Shown piece after piece: positions 13,884 to 22,584 of a stretch of DNA of 33,480 bases. This DNA comes from Aquificaceae bacterium. Lineage in GTDB: Bacteria > Aquificota > Aquificia > Aquificales > Aquificaceae. The stretch spans positions 1-33,480 of the forward strand of contig JAOAIS010000040.1 in assembly GCA_026414575.1 (NCBI GenBank), given 5' to 3'. Under the pieces are notes generated by a model that was given only the letters and a program-made list of their open reading frames with translations, did not search any database and was not told the DNA's origin. The position numbers were made by a program, and so were the translations under genes. The first letter of the stretch is position 1. Every line of letters starts with the position of its first letter.

Positions 13884-16367
13884 ATGCTTGCCTTGAATGT
13901 ATCAGAACTGGTGAGTATGGAAGAGCCCAGCTGTCCAGAGGATGCCACCCTTGGTGAGGCCTTCGCAGAAATGAAAAAACACAACAAGGGCTATGTGCTT
14001 CTTTTTATGGGCGAATCTCCAGTGGGTATACTAACCGAAAGGGACCTTGTAAGGCTTGTGGCAGATGGAGTATCCCTTGAAGAAAGAGCCATAGAGCACG
14101 CCTCAAAGAACCTTATAAGCGTCAAGGAGTATAGGGACATATACTATGCTCTAAGCCTTATGATAGAAAACGGCATAAGAAGGCTCCTTGTGAGGGACGA
14201 GAATGGGAGGTTTCTCGGAACTCTTGAAATGGAAAAAATACTCATCAGGCTGGAGGAGGACTACTTCAGAAAAAAGTTAAGGGTAAGGGATTTAGTTGCA
14301 GATGGGATGCTTATTTTTGTGGAAGAAGGAGTAAGCCTTTTTGAGTGCCTGAAGCTCATGAGGGAAAAGAACATAGGCGCCATTCCTATCTTGAGGGACG
14401 GCTACCCAGTAGGTATCATAACCGAGAGGGACATAGTTAGGATTTTTGACACCATGGACCCATCCCATCCTGTGAAATTCTACATGAGCAGTCCGGTGAT
14501 AACAGTAAAGGAAGATACGCTCGTGGAAACGGCGGTAAAGCTTATGGAGGAAAAGGGCATAAGAAGGCTGGTGGTGGTTGGGGAGGAGGGTAAAGCTGTT
14601 GGCGTCATCAGCAACAGGGAGATAGCAAGAAACATCCACGAGAGTTATCTAAAATTCCTCGAGAGAAAGCTAAAGCATGCAAAGGATGTGCTAAACCTTC
14701 TGCCAGAGCCCACCTTTGAAATCCTTGACCTTTATACGGACCAGGTAGTGGTTTGGATGAACGCAAAAGCGGTTGATAGCTTTGGAAACCTGATAGATAT
14801 GAGCATAAGCAAGATTATACCCGAGAGGGAATGGGCCTATGTCTACGCGAGGCTTATAAAGGACAAAAAGCTTGAAAGATACAGGTTTTCCGTAGATGAC
14901 CAGATCTACGAGCTTTCTGCCAGCTATGTGCCCTTGGAGACAGAAAGAATAAGAGGCAGGATAAAACTAATACTGAGGGATATAACGCAGGAGATTTCTT
15001 CCCAAAGGGTTGTGCTTAGAGAGCTTGACAACTATAAGAGGATAATAAACTCTACCGACGACATGATTATTCTCTACGAAGCCAGCACGGGGATTATAAA
15101 GATGGCAAACTTTGCAACCCTAAGAAAGCTTGGGTATACGGAGGAGGAGCTAAAGAAGCTAACCATATTTCACATAGTGCAGGCGGACCCAGAGCTCATA
15201 AAGCAGAACATAGAAAGGATAGTTAGAAAAGACGAGGTTATAAGAGGGCAGAGGTTTTACAAGGATGCCCACGGAAAACATCTACCGGTGGAGATTTCTG
15301 CCACCAAGGTTTACATGAACCATGAGCCTTACATACTTATAGTGGCAAGGGATATATCGGAAAGGCTAAGACTTGAGGAGGAGATTGAGAAAAAGACCAA
15401 AGAACTCGAAAGTATTCACGACTTCATAATAAACTTAAACCGTTGTAATTCTGAAGGTGAAGCTTACAACATGCTCGCCCACATACTCATAAGGGTAGTA
15501 GGTGTAGACACCTTAGCCATTTACCGTATAAACCCTTCCCTCAATAGGGTTGTAGATACCCTTGTATACGGGGAAAGGGAATACAAGCCATGTGTGGAAG
15601 AAAATCAGGACCCTATTTTCTGTAAGGTGTTCCAGAGCGTCCAGCCCTTTCTTGTTAAGGACAAAAATTCCTACTCTTGTCCTTCCTTTAAGTCCGATTA
15701 TGGCTCTTACATGTGTATGTCTGTGGTTTCTGGAGGTAGAACTATAGCCCTGTTGAGCATGATATCTCGTAAGGAGGGCTTTTTTACCCGCGATAGGGCA
15801 GACTTTATAGAGAACATAGTCCATACCTTTTCTCCCTTCTTATCAAACCTTAGGTTAATAGAGGTTAACAGGGAGCTTTCTATAAGGGACCCCCTTACCA
15901 ATCTTTACAACAGAAGGTTTGTGGCGGAGTTTCTCCTTAAGGAAATAGAAAAGGCAAGGAGAGAGGGTAAATCTCTTAGTTTGTTACTTGTGGACCTTGA
16001 CCACTTTAAAAATATAAACGATGCCTACGGTCATCAAATGGGGGACATATGTCTTAAGGTCTTTTCTGATGTCATGGCTGAGAGCGTAAGGAGTATGGAC
16101 ATTGTGGGCAGGTGGGGCGGTGAGGAATTTATAATCATACTGCCCTCTGCATCAAGGGTAGATGCGGTTAGCATAGCCAACAGGATAAGGGAAAAATTAA
16201 AGCAAAAAATAGTCTATGCGGAACATACCAAACCCATAAGCCTTACCGCAAGCTTTGGGGTAGCGGTTTACCCCGATGACGGGGAAAGCATGGACGAGCT
16301 TCTCAAGGTTGCGGATGACAAGCTCTACAGGGCTAAGGAAGGTGGCAGGGATATGATAGTGCCGTGA
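13884..16367 (+). CDS. CBS(x4)-PAS(x2)-GAF-GGDEF diguanylate cyclase
   Basis: An 827-residue, apparently soluble signalling protein. Four CBS motifs fill residues 1-250 (repeated GILTERDLVRL, GIITERDIVRI, GVISNREIAR) and would bind adenine nucleotides. Two PAS-like domains follow: 265-370, and 375-490 ending LIVARDISERLRLEEE. A GAF domain at about 500-650 carries four Cys (PC, FC, SCP, MC). The GGDEF domain starts at RDPLTNLYNRR near 668, with a complete GGEEF site at 745-749 and an RxxD inhibitory site (RSMD, 736-739) five residues before it, so it should make cyclic di-GMP under product feedback. There is no EAL domain and no membrane segment. The stop overlaps the radA GTG as GTGA. Confidence 0.93.
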   Translation: MLALNVSELVSMEEPSCPEDATLGEAFAEMKKHNKGYVLLFMGESPVGILTERDLVRLVADGVSLEERAIEHASKNLISVKEYRDIYYALSLMIENGIRRLLVRDENGRFLGTLEMEKILIRLEEDYFRKKLRVRDLVADGMLIFVEEGVSLFECLKLMREKNIGAIPILRDGYPVGIITERDIVRIFDTMDPSHPVKFYMSSPVITVKEDTLVETAVKLMEEKGIRRLVVVGEEGKAVGVISNREIARNIHESYLKFLERKLKHAKDVLNLLPEPTFEILDLYTDQVVVWMNAKAVDSFGNLIDMSISKIIPEREWAYVYARLIKDKKLERYRFSVDDQIYELSASYVPLETERIRGRIKLILRDITQEISSQRVVLRELDNYKRIINSTDDMIILYEASTGIIKMANFATLRKLGYTEEELKKLTIFHIVQADPELIKQNIERIVRKDEVIRGQRFYKDAHGKHLPVEISATKVYMNHEPYILIVARDISERLRLEEEIEKKTKELESIHDFIINLNRCNSEGEAYNMLAHILIRVVGVDTLAIYRINPSLNRVVDTLVYGEREYKPCVEENQDPIFCKVFQSVQPFLVKDKNSYSCPSFKSDYGSYMCMSVVSGGRTIALLSMISRKEGFFTRDRADFIENIVHTFSPFLSNLRLIEVNRELSIRDPLTNLYNRRFVAEFLLKEIEKARREGKSLSLLLVDLDHFKNINDAYGHQMGDICLKVFSDVMAESVRSMDIVGRWGGEEFIIILPSASRVDAVSIANRIREKLKQKIVYAEHTKPISLTASFGVAVYPDDGESMDELLKVADDKLYRAKEGGRDMIVP

Positions 16368-17698
16368 AAAGAACAAAAAACTCCTTCGTTTGTCAGGAGT
16401 GTGGTTTTTCAAACCCACGATGGCTTGGCAGGTGTCCATCCTGTGGAGCTTGGAATTCCATGGTGGAAGAAAGGGACATACCAAAGCCTGCCTTTAGTAC
16501 GACCACAAGAGTCTTGGCAAAACCTATACTCAGTTGGGAAGAAGAGGGTCCAGAAAGGTTAAGACTTGGGCTATCGAGCCTTGACCACATCCTTGGTGGT
16601 GGTCTTGTAAAGGGGCAGGTGGTTCTGCTTGCAGGAGAACCAGGGGTTGGCAAGTCTACCCTCCTACTTCAGGTTTCCGAAAAGTTTTCCCAGACTTACG
16701 GTAGCGTCCTATATGTTTCTGGCGAGGAGTCTCCCTCTCAGGTTGCGGTAAGAGCCAGAAGACTGGGTGTTGGCTCTAATAGACTACTTGTGCTTTCAGA
16801 GACAAACCTTGAAGCCTTGGTGGAGATTCTAAAGGTGGAGATGCCCTCCTTGCTTGTGGTGGACTCTATCCAGACCCTTTACACTTCAAGCCTTGAGTCT
16901 TCTCCCGGTTCTGTGGCTCAGGTGAGAGAGTGTGCCTTTGGGCTTTCGGAAGCTTGCAAAGCAATGGGTGTGCCTCTTTTCCTTGTAGGACAGGTAAACA
17001 AGGAAGGGATGGTGGCAGGTCCCAAGGTTTTGGAGCATTTAGTGGATACGGTTCTTTACTTTGAGGGGGAAAGGTTCAACTTCTACAGGGTTATAAGGGT
17101 TATAAAAAACAGGTTCGGTGTCAGCGGGGACTTTGCCTTTTTTAAGATGTCGGAATTAGGACTTGAGGAGGTTTTGGAGCCTTCCGCCTTTTTCCTCCAG
17201 GAGAGAGTATCTTCATCTGGCAGTGTGGTTTTTCCTCAGTCAGAGGGCACCAAGCCCATACTCCTTGAAGTGCAGGCTCTTACCATACAGGCTCTTTACA
17301 CAACTCCACAGAGGAAGACGCAGGGCTTTGATGTGAACAGGCTTTCCCTTATACTGGCTGTTTTGGAGAAGGAGGCAAGGATTTTTACAAGGGATAAGGA
17401 TGTTTTTGTCAACATAGTAGGTGGTGTGAGGGTGGAGGAGCCAGCCATAGACCTTGCGGTTGCCCTTGCGGTAGCAAGTTCTGCAAAAGATAAGCCAGTG
17501 GGGGACTTTATGGTCTTTGGCGAGCTTGGGCTTTCTGGGGAGGTGAGGGCTGTCCACTTTACCGAAGAGCGTTTAAAGGAAGGCCTGAGATTCGGCTTTA
17601 AGAGGGCGATAGTGCCAAGGGGCTCCTATGTGGAGGTGGAAGGATTGGAGGTGGTGCCGGTAAGGCACATAAAGGAGGCCCTCGAGGTTATAATTTAA
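16364..17698 (+). CDS. radA: DNA repair protein RadA/Sms
   Basis: RadA is a RecA-like branch-migration helicase used in recombination and repair. The 444-residue product has the N-terminal C4 zinc finger (CQECG and CPSCG, residues 10-28), Walker A GEPGVGKST (91-99), the RadA-specific KNRFG motif (about 248) and a C-terminal Lon-like domain (LEKEARIFTRDKDVFVNIVG and later). The length is normal. It begins with GTG overlapping the cyclase stop by four bases, so the two are probably translated together. A conserved functional link between them is not known to me. Confidence 0.96.
   Translation: MKRTKNSFVCQECGFSNPRWLGRCPSCGAWNSMVEERDIPKPAFSTTTRVLAKPILSWEEEGPERLRLGLSSLDHILGGGLVKGQVVLLAGEPGVGKSTLLLQVSEKFSQTYGSVLYVSGEESPSQVAVRARRLGVGSNRLLVLSETNLEALVEILKVEMPSLLVVDSIQTLYTSSLESSPGSVAQVRECAFGLSEACKAMGVPLFLVGQVNKEGMVAGPKVLEHLVDTVLYFEGERFNFYRVIRVIKNRFGVSGDFAFFKMSELGLEEVLEPSAFFLQERVSSSGSVVFPQSEGTKPILLEVQALTIQALYTTPQRKTQGFDVNRLSLILAVLEKEARIFTRDKDVFVNIVGGVRVEEPAIDLAVALAVASSAKDKPVGDFMVFGELGLSGEVRAVHFTEERLKEGLRFGFKRAIVPRGSYVEVEGLEVVPVRHIKEALEVII
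17689..17694 (+). promoter_or_regulatory. Possible -10 box of the response regulator gene
   Basis: A perfect TATAAT in the last codons of radA ends 8 bases before the GTG start of the regulator, which has no Shine-Dalgarno. The -35 is not obvious. It could give the two-component pair its own leaderless transcript. Confidence 0.4.
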
Positions 17699-17702
17699 GC
17701 TT

Positions 17703-18350
17703 GTGAAGGTTCTTTTGGTGGAGGATGATAGGCTCTTGGGGGAGTCTTTAAGAGATTACCTAAATTTAGAAGGCTTGACCGTTGACTGGATAGAGGACAG
17801 CAGGGAGTTTTTTGACCTTCTTGAGGTATCCACATACGATGTGATAGTGCTTGACCTTATGATGCCCCACATAAGCGGGGAGGAACTTCTCAGAGAGCTA
17901 AGAAAGAGAGGAAACAAAACGCCTGTGTTGGTGCTTACCGCAAAGGGCAGGCTTGAGGATAAAGAGAGGTGTTTCTCCTTGGGTGCGGACGACTATCTGA
18001 CAAAACCCTTTGAACCTAAGGAGCTCCTTCTGAGAATAAAAGCCCTGCACAGAAGACTGGTAAGGGAGGGAAGACTCAAGCTTGGCAGTGTGGAAGTGGA
18101 CTTAGAAGCTTGCAGGCTGTGGGTGGAGGGCAAGGAAACGAGGTTGAGCAAAAAAGAGTGGTTGCTCCTTAAGTATCTTGTGGAGCACCGGGACAGGTTT
18201 GTTTCGGCGGGTGAACTTCTTAACTACGCCTGGGGCGATGAGCCAGTAGGAGACGATGTGGTGCGTGCCCACATAAAAAACTTGCGGAAAGTGCTTCCGG
18301 AAGGTTTTATAATCTCCCACAAGGGTTGGGGATACAAGGTTGAAGCTTGA
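17703..18350 (+). CDS. OmpR-family two-component response regulator
   Basis: A 215-residue regulator. The receiver domain has the acidic pair D8-D9, phospho-acceptor D51 (VIVLDLMMP), T79 and K101 (DDYLTKPFEP). The C-terminal winged helix is of the OmpR type (LSKKEWLLLKYLVEHRDRF, then VVRAHIKNLRKVL and SHKGWGYKVEA), binding DNA as a dimer when phosphorylated. The start is GTG, four bases after the radA stop. The following kinase gene overlaps its last 11 bases, so the two form a pair. The signal and target genes are not evident. Confidence 0.95.
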   Translation: MKVLLVEDDRLLGESLRDYLNLEGLTVDWIEDSREFFDLLEVSTYDVIVLDLMMPHISGEELLRELRKRGNKTPVLVLTAKGRLEDKERCFSLGADDYLTKPFEPKELLLRIKALHRRLVREGRLKLGSVEVDLEACRLWVEGKETRLSKKEWLLLKYLVEHRDRFVSAGELLNYAWGDEPVGDDVVRAHIKNLRKVLPEGFIISHKGWGYKVEA

Positions 18351-19317
18351 AAGGTTCTGGCTGTACTTTTCCCTTTCCCTACTCCTGATAGTGGGCCTTA
18401 GCCTCATAAACCTCGTGGTTTTTTTAGAGCTGAGAAAGTTCGAGGAAGGAAACCTTTACAGGCTTGCCAAACAGCATTTTTTAACTTACCTCTACAACCC
18501 CGAGCATAAGGGCGACGAGCATGTGGTTATAAATCCAGAAAGGGAAAGCGGTTACAGGATACTTCATTTTGAAGAGCCTGGAAATCCCCTAAGGACGGTA
18601 AGGGTTGGCATAAGGGAAGAATACCTTCAGGAAAACACCAAAAGCCTTATTAAAAAGCTTTTCTTTTTTGAGTTCCTTCTTATATTCACCCTCGTCCTTC
18701 TCTATCAGATTGTGGTGGAGAGTTACGTAAAAAAGTTGAGGGAGAAGGAGGAGTGGGTCAGGAGCCTTATGCTCTCTCTTGTGCATCGCCTTGGAAACTT
18801 TATGGCAACCCATAGGGTTCTCTTGGCTATTCTTAAAAAGAGCTACCCTGAGGATAGTAACCTCAAGAGTATGGAAAAAAGCCTTATTAAGGCACAGAGG
18901 GACTTTCATATATTCATGAGCCTTGTAAGGGATGACAAGAGTCTGGAGACGGGTATTTTTGACCTCAAGGAGTTTGTTCTGGAGAGCTTTAAGTATCTGG
19001 AAGAGGATGCGGTCAAGAAAAGGATTTTACTGGGACTCAAAAGTATGCCAGTGCGTATAAACAAGGCTGACCTTGAAGATATTCTTTACAATCTTATAGG
19101 AAATGCAGTAAAGCATTCTAAAAGTCTTGTGCACATCAAGATATGTCCTAAGACTAGGCTTCTTGTGATAAGCAATGATGTGGGGGAGGGGGCGAGCTCT
19201 GGTATGGGTATGGGTGTTGAGCTCACGAGTAGGTTGCTTAGTAAGTACCGCTTTGAACTTACCGTAAGGCTTAGAAGGCGCTACACGGTCTTTATAAGCT
19301 TCAAAGAGAGGGGCTAA
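18340..19317 (+). CDS. Membrane sensor histidine kinase with compact, divergent motifs
   Basis: A 325-residue partner of the preceding regulator. Two hydrophobic helices (about 7-31 and 107-126) bracket a small outer domain of about 75 residues, probably the sensor. The likely phospho-acceptor is H149 in LSLVHRLGNFMATHR, an H-R-L-G-N form rather than the common H-E-L-R-T-P. The N box is DLEDILYNLIGNAVKHSK near 245-262. The later ATP-lid region is short (SNDVGEGASSGMGMGVEL) but keeps the glycines. The start is TTG, in the most fitting position, overlapping the regulator by 11 bases. The 3' end overlaps convergent hisS by 17 bases. Confidence 0.85.
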   Translation: MKLERFWLYFSLSLLLIVGLSLINLVVFLELRKFEEGNLYRLAKQHFLTYLYNPEHKGDEHVVINPERESGYRILHFEEPGNPLRTVRVGIREEYLQENTKSLIKKLFFFEFLLIFTLVLLYQIVVESYVKKLREKEEWVRSLMLSLVHRLGNFMATHRVLLAILKKSYPEDSNLKSMEKSLIKAQRDFHIFMSLVRDDKSLETGIFDLKEFVLESFKYLEEDAVKKRILLGLKSMPVRINKADLEDILYNLIGNAVKHSKSLVHIKICPKTRLLVISNDVGEGASSGMGMGVELTSRLLSKYRFELTVRLRRRYTVFISFKERG

Positions 19318-20515
19318 ATTCTACCCTTAATTGTTCGCCAGTTTCCATATCCTTTAATGTGTAAAAGCCTCCAGCCTTTTCCTCCTCACCTACCAAAACT
19401 GCGTACCGCACACCAAGCCTGTTGGCAAGCTCCAACTGTTTTTTCAGGCTACCCCTTCTGTAGGAGAGTTCCACCCTTTTACCTTCCGACCTCAGAACCT
19501 TTGCTATGAAAAGGGCGTAATCCAATACATCGCCAAAGGGTACTACCATGTATAGAGGCTCCTCCCTTACGTGTTCCTTGAAAAGCATGGAAAGCCTTTC
19601 TAAACCCACGGCAAAACCCACCGCCGGTGTAGGTGGACCACCCATTTCCTCCACCAGATAGTCGTACCTTCCGCCTGCTATGAGGGTTATGTTCATATCA
19701 GCGGAAACCGCCTCAAAGACGGTTTTTGTGTAGTAATCAAGCCCTCTAACAAGGTTAGGGTTTTCCCTATAAGGTATGGAGAGGGTGTTAAGATACTCCT
19801 TTAACTTGAAATGGTGTTCGCCGCATTCTTTACACAGGAAATCCAGCATCTTTGGGGCGTCCTTTACTGCCTCTTTACAGGTGGGCACCTTGCAGTCGAG
19901 AACCCTTAGGGGATTTCTGCCCTTCCTATCCAAGCATACTTCGCACAGCCTTCTCTCAAGGGCGTTTAGGTATAGGCTAAGAGCTTCCCTGTATGCGGGC
20001 CTGCAGGACTTACAGCCTATGGAGTTGACTTCTATGGTTGCCTTTATGTTAAGCTCGGAGAGTATTTCGTATACGAGCTGAATCATTTCTGCATCCACAA
20101 GAGGGTCAAGAGGACCAAAAACCTCTGCCCCTATTTGGTGGAACTGTCTGTATCTGCCAGCTTGGGGTCTTTCGTGGCGGAACATGGGACCTTCGTAGAA
20201 TAGCTTTGCATAGGGCTTTAGGGCGTATAGCCTGTTTTGCACATAAGCTCTCACAACACCTGCGGTGCCTTCTGGTCTAAGGGCAATCCATCTACCCTTT
20301 CTGTCTTGAAAGGCAAACATCTCCTTCTGCACTATGTCTGTGGCTTCTCCTATGCTTCGCTGAAAGACCTCGAGGTATTCCAGCACGGGAATCACTATTT
20401 CCTCAAAGTTGTAAAGTTTTAACTTTTCCCTTATTAGGTTGGATACATGCCTGAATTTTTTTAGGTCCTCTCCAAAAAGGTCGTGAAACCCTCTTACGCT
20501 CTGAAACTCAGACAT
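19301..20515 (-). CDS. hisS: Histidyl-tRNA synthetase
   Basis: Charges tRNA-His with histidine in the cytoplasm. The 404-residue class II synthetase shows motif 2 in GPMFRHERPQAGRYRQFHQI, the class II ALRPEGTAGVVRA, and the histidine-specific LVRGLDYYTKTVFE. The C-terminal anticodon-binding domain ends in GGFYTLKDMETGEQL. The length is typical. A perfect TATAAT (20529-20524 on this strand) ends 8 bases before the ATG and no Shine-Dalgarno is seen, suggesting a leaderless mRNA. Confidence 0.97.
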   Translation of the reverse strand: MSEFQSVRGFHDLFGEDLKKFRHVSNLIREKLKLYNFEEIVIPVLEYLEVFQRSIGEATDIVQKEMFAFQDRKGRWIALRPEGTAGVVRAYVQNRLYALKPYAKLFYEGPMFRHERPQAGRYRQFHQIGAEVFGPLDPLVDAEMIQLVYEILSELNIKATIEVNSIGCKSCRPAYREALSLYLNALERRLCEVCLDRKGRNPLRVLDCKVPTCKEAVKDAPKMLDFLCKECGEHHFKLKEYLNTLSIPYRENPNLVRGLDYYTKTVFEAVSADMNITLIAGGRYDYLVEEMGGPPTPAVGFAVGLERLSMLFKEHVREEPLYMVVPFGDVLDYALFIAKVLRSEGKRVELSYRRGSLKKQLELANRLGVRYAVLVGEEEKAGGFYTLKDMETGEQLRVEFSPSL

Positions 20516-20523
20516 AGAGAATA

Positions 20524-20529
20524 ATTATA
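20524..20529 (-). promoter_or_regulatory. -10 box of hisS
   Basis: TATAAT on the minus strand, ending 8 bases before the hisS ATG. The -35 region is poor. It shares a 76-base divergent gap with the opposite promoter. Confidence 0.55.
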
Positions 20530-20544
20530 GCCCTTGGTTCTATG

Positions 20545-20573
20545 TTGACAGGGGCGGGGGTGAAGGATAAAAT
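20545..20573 (+). promoter_or_regulatory. Strong sigma70 promoter of the copD-like/cupin/hemA/murA operon
   Basis: A perfect TTGACA (20545-20550) and TAAAAT (20568-20573) are exactly 17 bases apart with a G-rich spacer. The first gene's ATG is 18 bases past the -10, so a short leader of about 12 bases is expected. Confidence 0.8.
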
Positions 20574-20591
20574 AATAAGTGAGTAATTACT

Positions 20592-21038
20592 ATGAAAGAG
20601 CTCATGCTTTTTCTACATATCATTTCCGCATGCCTTTGGGTAGGGGGTATGCTTTTTCTGGTTTTTGTGGTCTCTCCCTTTGTGAGGAAGCTCTCCGTAA
20701 GGGACCAGCTTTTTCAGGAGGTAGGCAGGCGTTTTAGCCTTTTTGGCACTTTTGGCGCCCTTTCTATGCTTGCCATAACGGGGCTTTTTAATGTACATTA
20801 CCTTTTGGGCTTATCAAACCTTGCAGATTTTTCAAGCCCCTACACTAAGACTCTCCTTCATAAAATAGCGGTCTTTGTCCTTGTTGTGTTTGTTTCTTTG
20901 ACTCATGACCTTTACTTTGGACCAAGGGCTGTTAGCTCTTCCGTTCACAGATTTCTGGCAAGGTTGCTTGGTCTCCTAAACCTGTTTCTTAGCCTTTTGA
21001 TAGTGTATCTTGCAGTAAAACTTCGCTTTGGAGGATAA
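20592..21038 (+). CDS. CopD/HemJ-like four-helix membrane protein
   Basis: A 148-residue inner-membrane protein with four hydrophobic helices. It begins LMLFLHIISACLWVGGMLF, the His-containing W-V-G-G helix shared by CopD, DUF4149 and related membrane proteins. Later come TKTLLHKIAVFVLVVFVSLTHDL, with two more His, and a last helix near 120-143. Such proteins have been linked to copper uptake, and the similar-sized HemJ family to protoporphyrinogen oxidation. The position just upstream of hemA makes a haem link attractive, but I cannot place it in HemJ from motifs alone. It is first in its operon behind a strong promoter. Confidence 0.6.
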   Translation: MKELMLFLHIISACLWVGGMLFLVFVVSPFVRKLSVRDQLFQEVGRRFSLFGTFGALSMLAITGLFNVHYLLGLSNLADFSSPYTKTLLHKIAVFVLVVFVSLTHDLYFGPRAVSSSVHRFLARLLGLLNLFLSLLIVYLAVKLRFGG

Positions 21039-21040
21039 GA

Positions 21041-21343
21041 ATGGCTAAAAGACTAAAGTCTGAAGCCACCTTTTCACCCTTCATGCCCGTAAGGGAAGTC
21101 ATCCACAAGGAGGAGTCTTTGAAGTGCCTGGTTTTTTACCTCAAGCCCGGTCAAAGGATAGACCTCCATAGGTCCCCTCGCAGGGTGTTGGTAATAGTGT
21201 TGGAAGGAGAGGGTGAGTTCTTTGTTGGCTCCACAGACAAGAGGGAAAGACTAAGGAAGGGTGAGCTCATTATTTATGAACCCGAAGAACCCCATGGCTT
21301 TCAAGCAATAGAGGACATGGTGGTTATGGCTCTGGTGGTGTGA
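21041..21343 (+). CDS. Small cupin-domain protein
   Basis: A 100-residue single cupin barrel. It has the two short cupin motifs: YLKPGQRIDLHRSPRRVLVIVLEGEGEF, and later GELIIYEPEEPHGFQAIED with its conserved Pro-His. Only some of the usual metal-binding His are present, so activity is uncertain. It starts two bases after the previous stop and ends as GTGA where hemA may begin. Its location in front of hemA suggests a role in the same pathway or a response to metal, but no substrate is evident. Confidence 0.75.
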   Translation: MAKRLKSEATFSPFMPVREVIHKEESLKCLVFYLKPGQRIDLHRSPRRVLVIVLEGEGEFFVGSTDKRERLRKGELIIYEPEEPHGFQAIEDMVVMALVV

Positions 21344-21354
21344 TATATTTATAC

Positions 21355-22584
21355 ATGATGTATCGCATATTTGTATGGGGCGTCAACTTCAAGACAGCCC
21401 CGCTGGAGCAGAGAGAGCTACTTGCCTGTAACAGGGAGGACGCTTACTACCTTTTACCTCCTCTTAAAACGGTGGAGGGAATAAAAGAACTTATTTTACT
21501 TTCCACGTGTAACAGGGTGGAAGTTTACGGTGTGGCGCAGGATTATGATTCCATAAACAGGCTTGTCTCAGAACTTCTACATCTAAAGGGTGCGGATGCA
21601 AGGCTCAAAAAGAGCTCTTTCTTTCTTGAGGGTGAAAGGGCGGTTGCCCATGTGTTCAAAGTAGCCAGTGGACTGGAGTCTATGGTGGTGGGCGAAACTC
21701 AAATAGTGAACCAGTTTAAAGAGGCCTACCGCATAGCCAGAGAGCTTGGCTGTGTCGGTAAAGTTCTCAACAGACTCTATGAGAAGGCCCTAAGGACCGC
21801 AAAAAGGGTCAGGACGGAAACGGGCATAAGCAAAAATGCGGTATCCGTCAGCTATGTGGCGGTTGAGCTTGCTAAGAGGATATTTGGAAGTCTTGCGCAT
21901 ATTAAGGTGCTTCTTGTGGGTGCAGGGGAGATGGCGGAACTCTCCGCCAAGTATCTGAAAAAGCTTCAGGCTCATCTGTTTATTACCAACAGAACCTATG
22001 AGAGGGCTGTGGAGCTCTCTAAGGAGCTTGAAGGTCATGTGCTTAGGTTTGAAGAGCTTGAAGACCACCTTCGGGACTTTGACATAGTCATAGTCTCTAC
22101 GGGTAGCAAGCAATACCTTATAAATCATTCCATGGTTAACAAGGCTATAAGGAAAAGAAACTACAAGCCCATGTTTTTTATAGACATATCCGTTCCCAGA
22201 AACATAGAGCCTTCCGTAGGTAGTATTGACGAAGTTTTTTTATACAACATAGATGACCTTCAGGAAGTGGCGGACAAGAACCTTAAGGAAAGGCTCAGGG
22301 AGAAGGAAAGGGGGGAGATAATCGTATGGGATGAGGTAAGCAAGTTTATGAAGTGGATGGAGCTTTTGAAGGTGGAGGGTGTCATAGTGAAGTTAAAAAA
22401 CCAGTGGAAAGACGTAGAAGAAAGGGAGCCAAGGGTAAGAAGGCTTGTGCACATGCTGGTAGAGGAGATTAGAAAAGAACCATCTTTGGCAGAGAAGTTG
22501 GTTAAAATATTCCTGCAGGAGGTTGAGAATGCAAACACAGGGCGAAGGTTACCCTATGTCTATAACCGAGCTCATGGAGCTTGA
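21355..22584 (+). CDS. hemA: Glutamyl-tRNA reductase (HemA)
   Basis: Reduces glutamyl-tRNA to glutamate-1-semialdehyde, the first committed step of tetrapyrrole synthesis by the C5 pathway. Motifs: FVWGVNFKTAPLEQRE, LLSTCNRVEVYG with the catalytic Cys, FKVASGLESMVVGETQIVNQ, then the NADPH-domain VLLVGAGEMAELSAKYL. I use the ATG at 21355; an ATG at 21358 and a GTG at 21340 (overlapping the cupin stop) are alternatives. TATATT (21344-21349) lies just upstream. The last 56 bases are shared with the next gene in another frame. Confidence 0.96.
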   Translation: MMYRIFVWGVNFKTAPLEQRELLACNREDAYYLLPPLKTVEGIKELILLSTCNRVEVYGVAQDYDSINRLVSELLHLKGADARLKKSSFFLEGERAVAHVFKVASGLESMVVGETQIVNQFKEAYRIARELGCVGKVLNRLYEKALRTAKRVRTETGISKNAVSVSYVAVELAKRIFGSLAHIKVLLVGAGEMAELSAKYLKKLQAHLFITNRTYERAVELSKELEGHVLRFEELEDHLRDFDIVIVSTGSKQYLINHSMVNKAIRKRNYKPMFFIDISVPRNIEPSVGSIDEVFLYNIDDLQEVADKNLKERLREKERGEIIVWDEVSKFMKWMELLKVEGVIVKLKNQWKDVEEREPRVRRLVHMLVEEIRKEPSLAEKLVKIFLQEVENANTGRRLPYVYNRAHGA

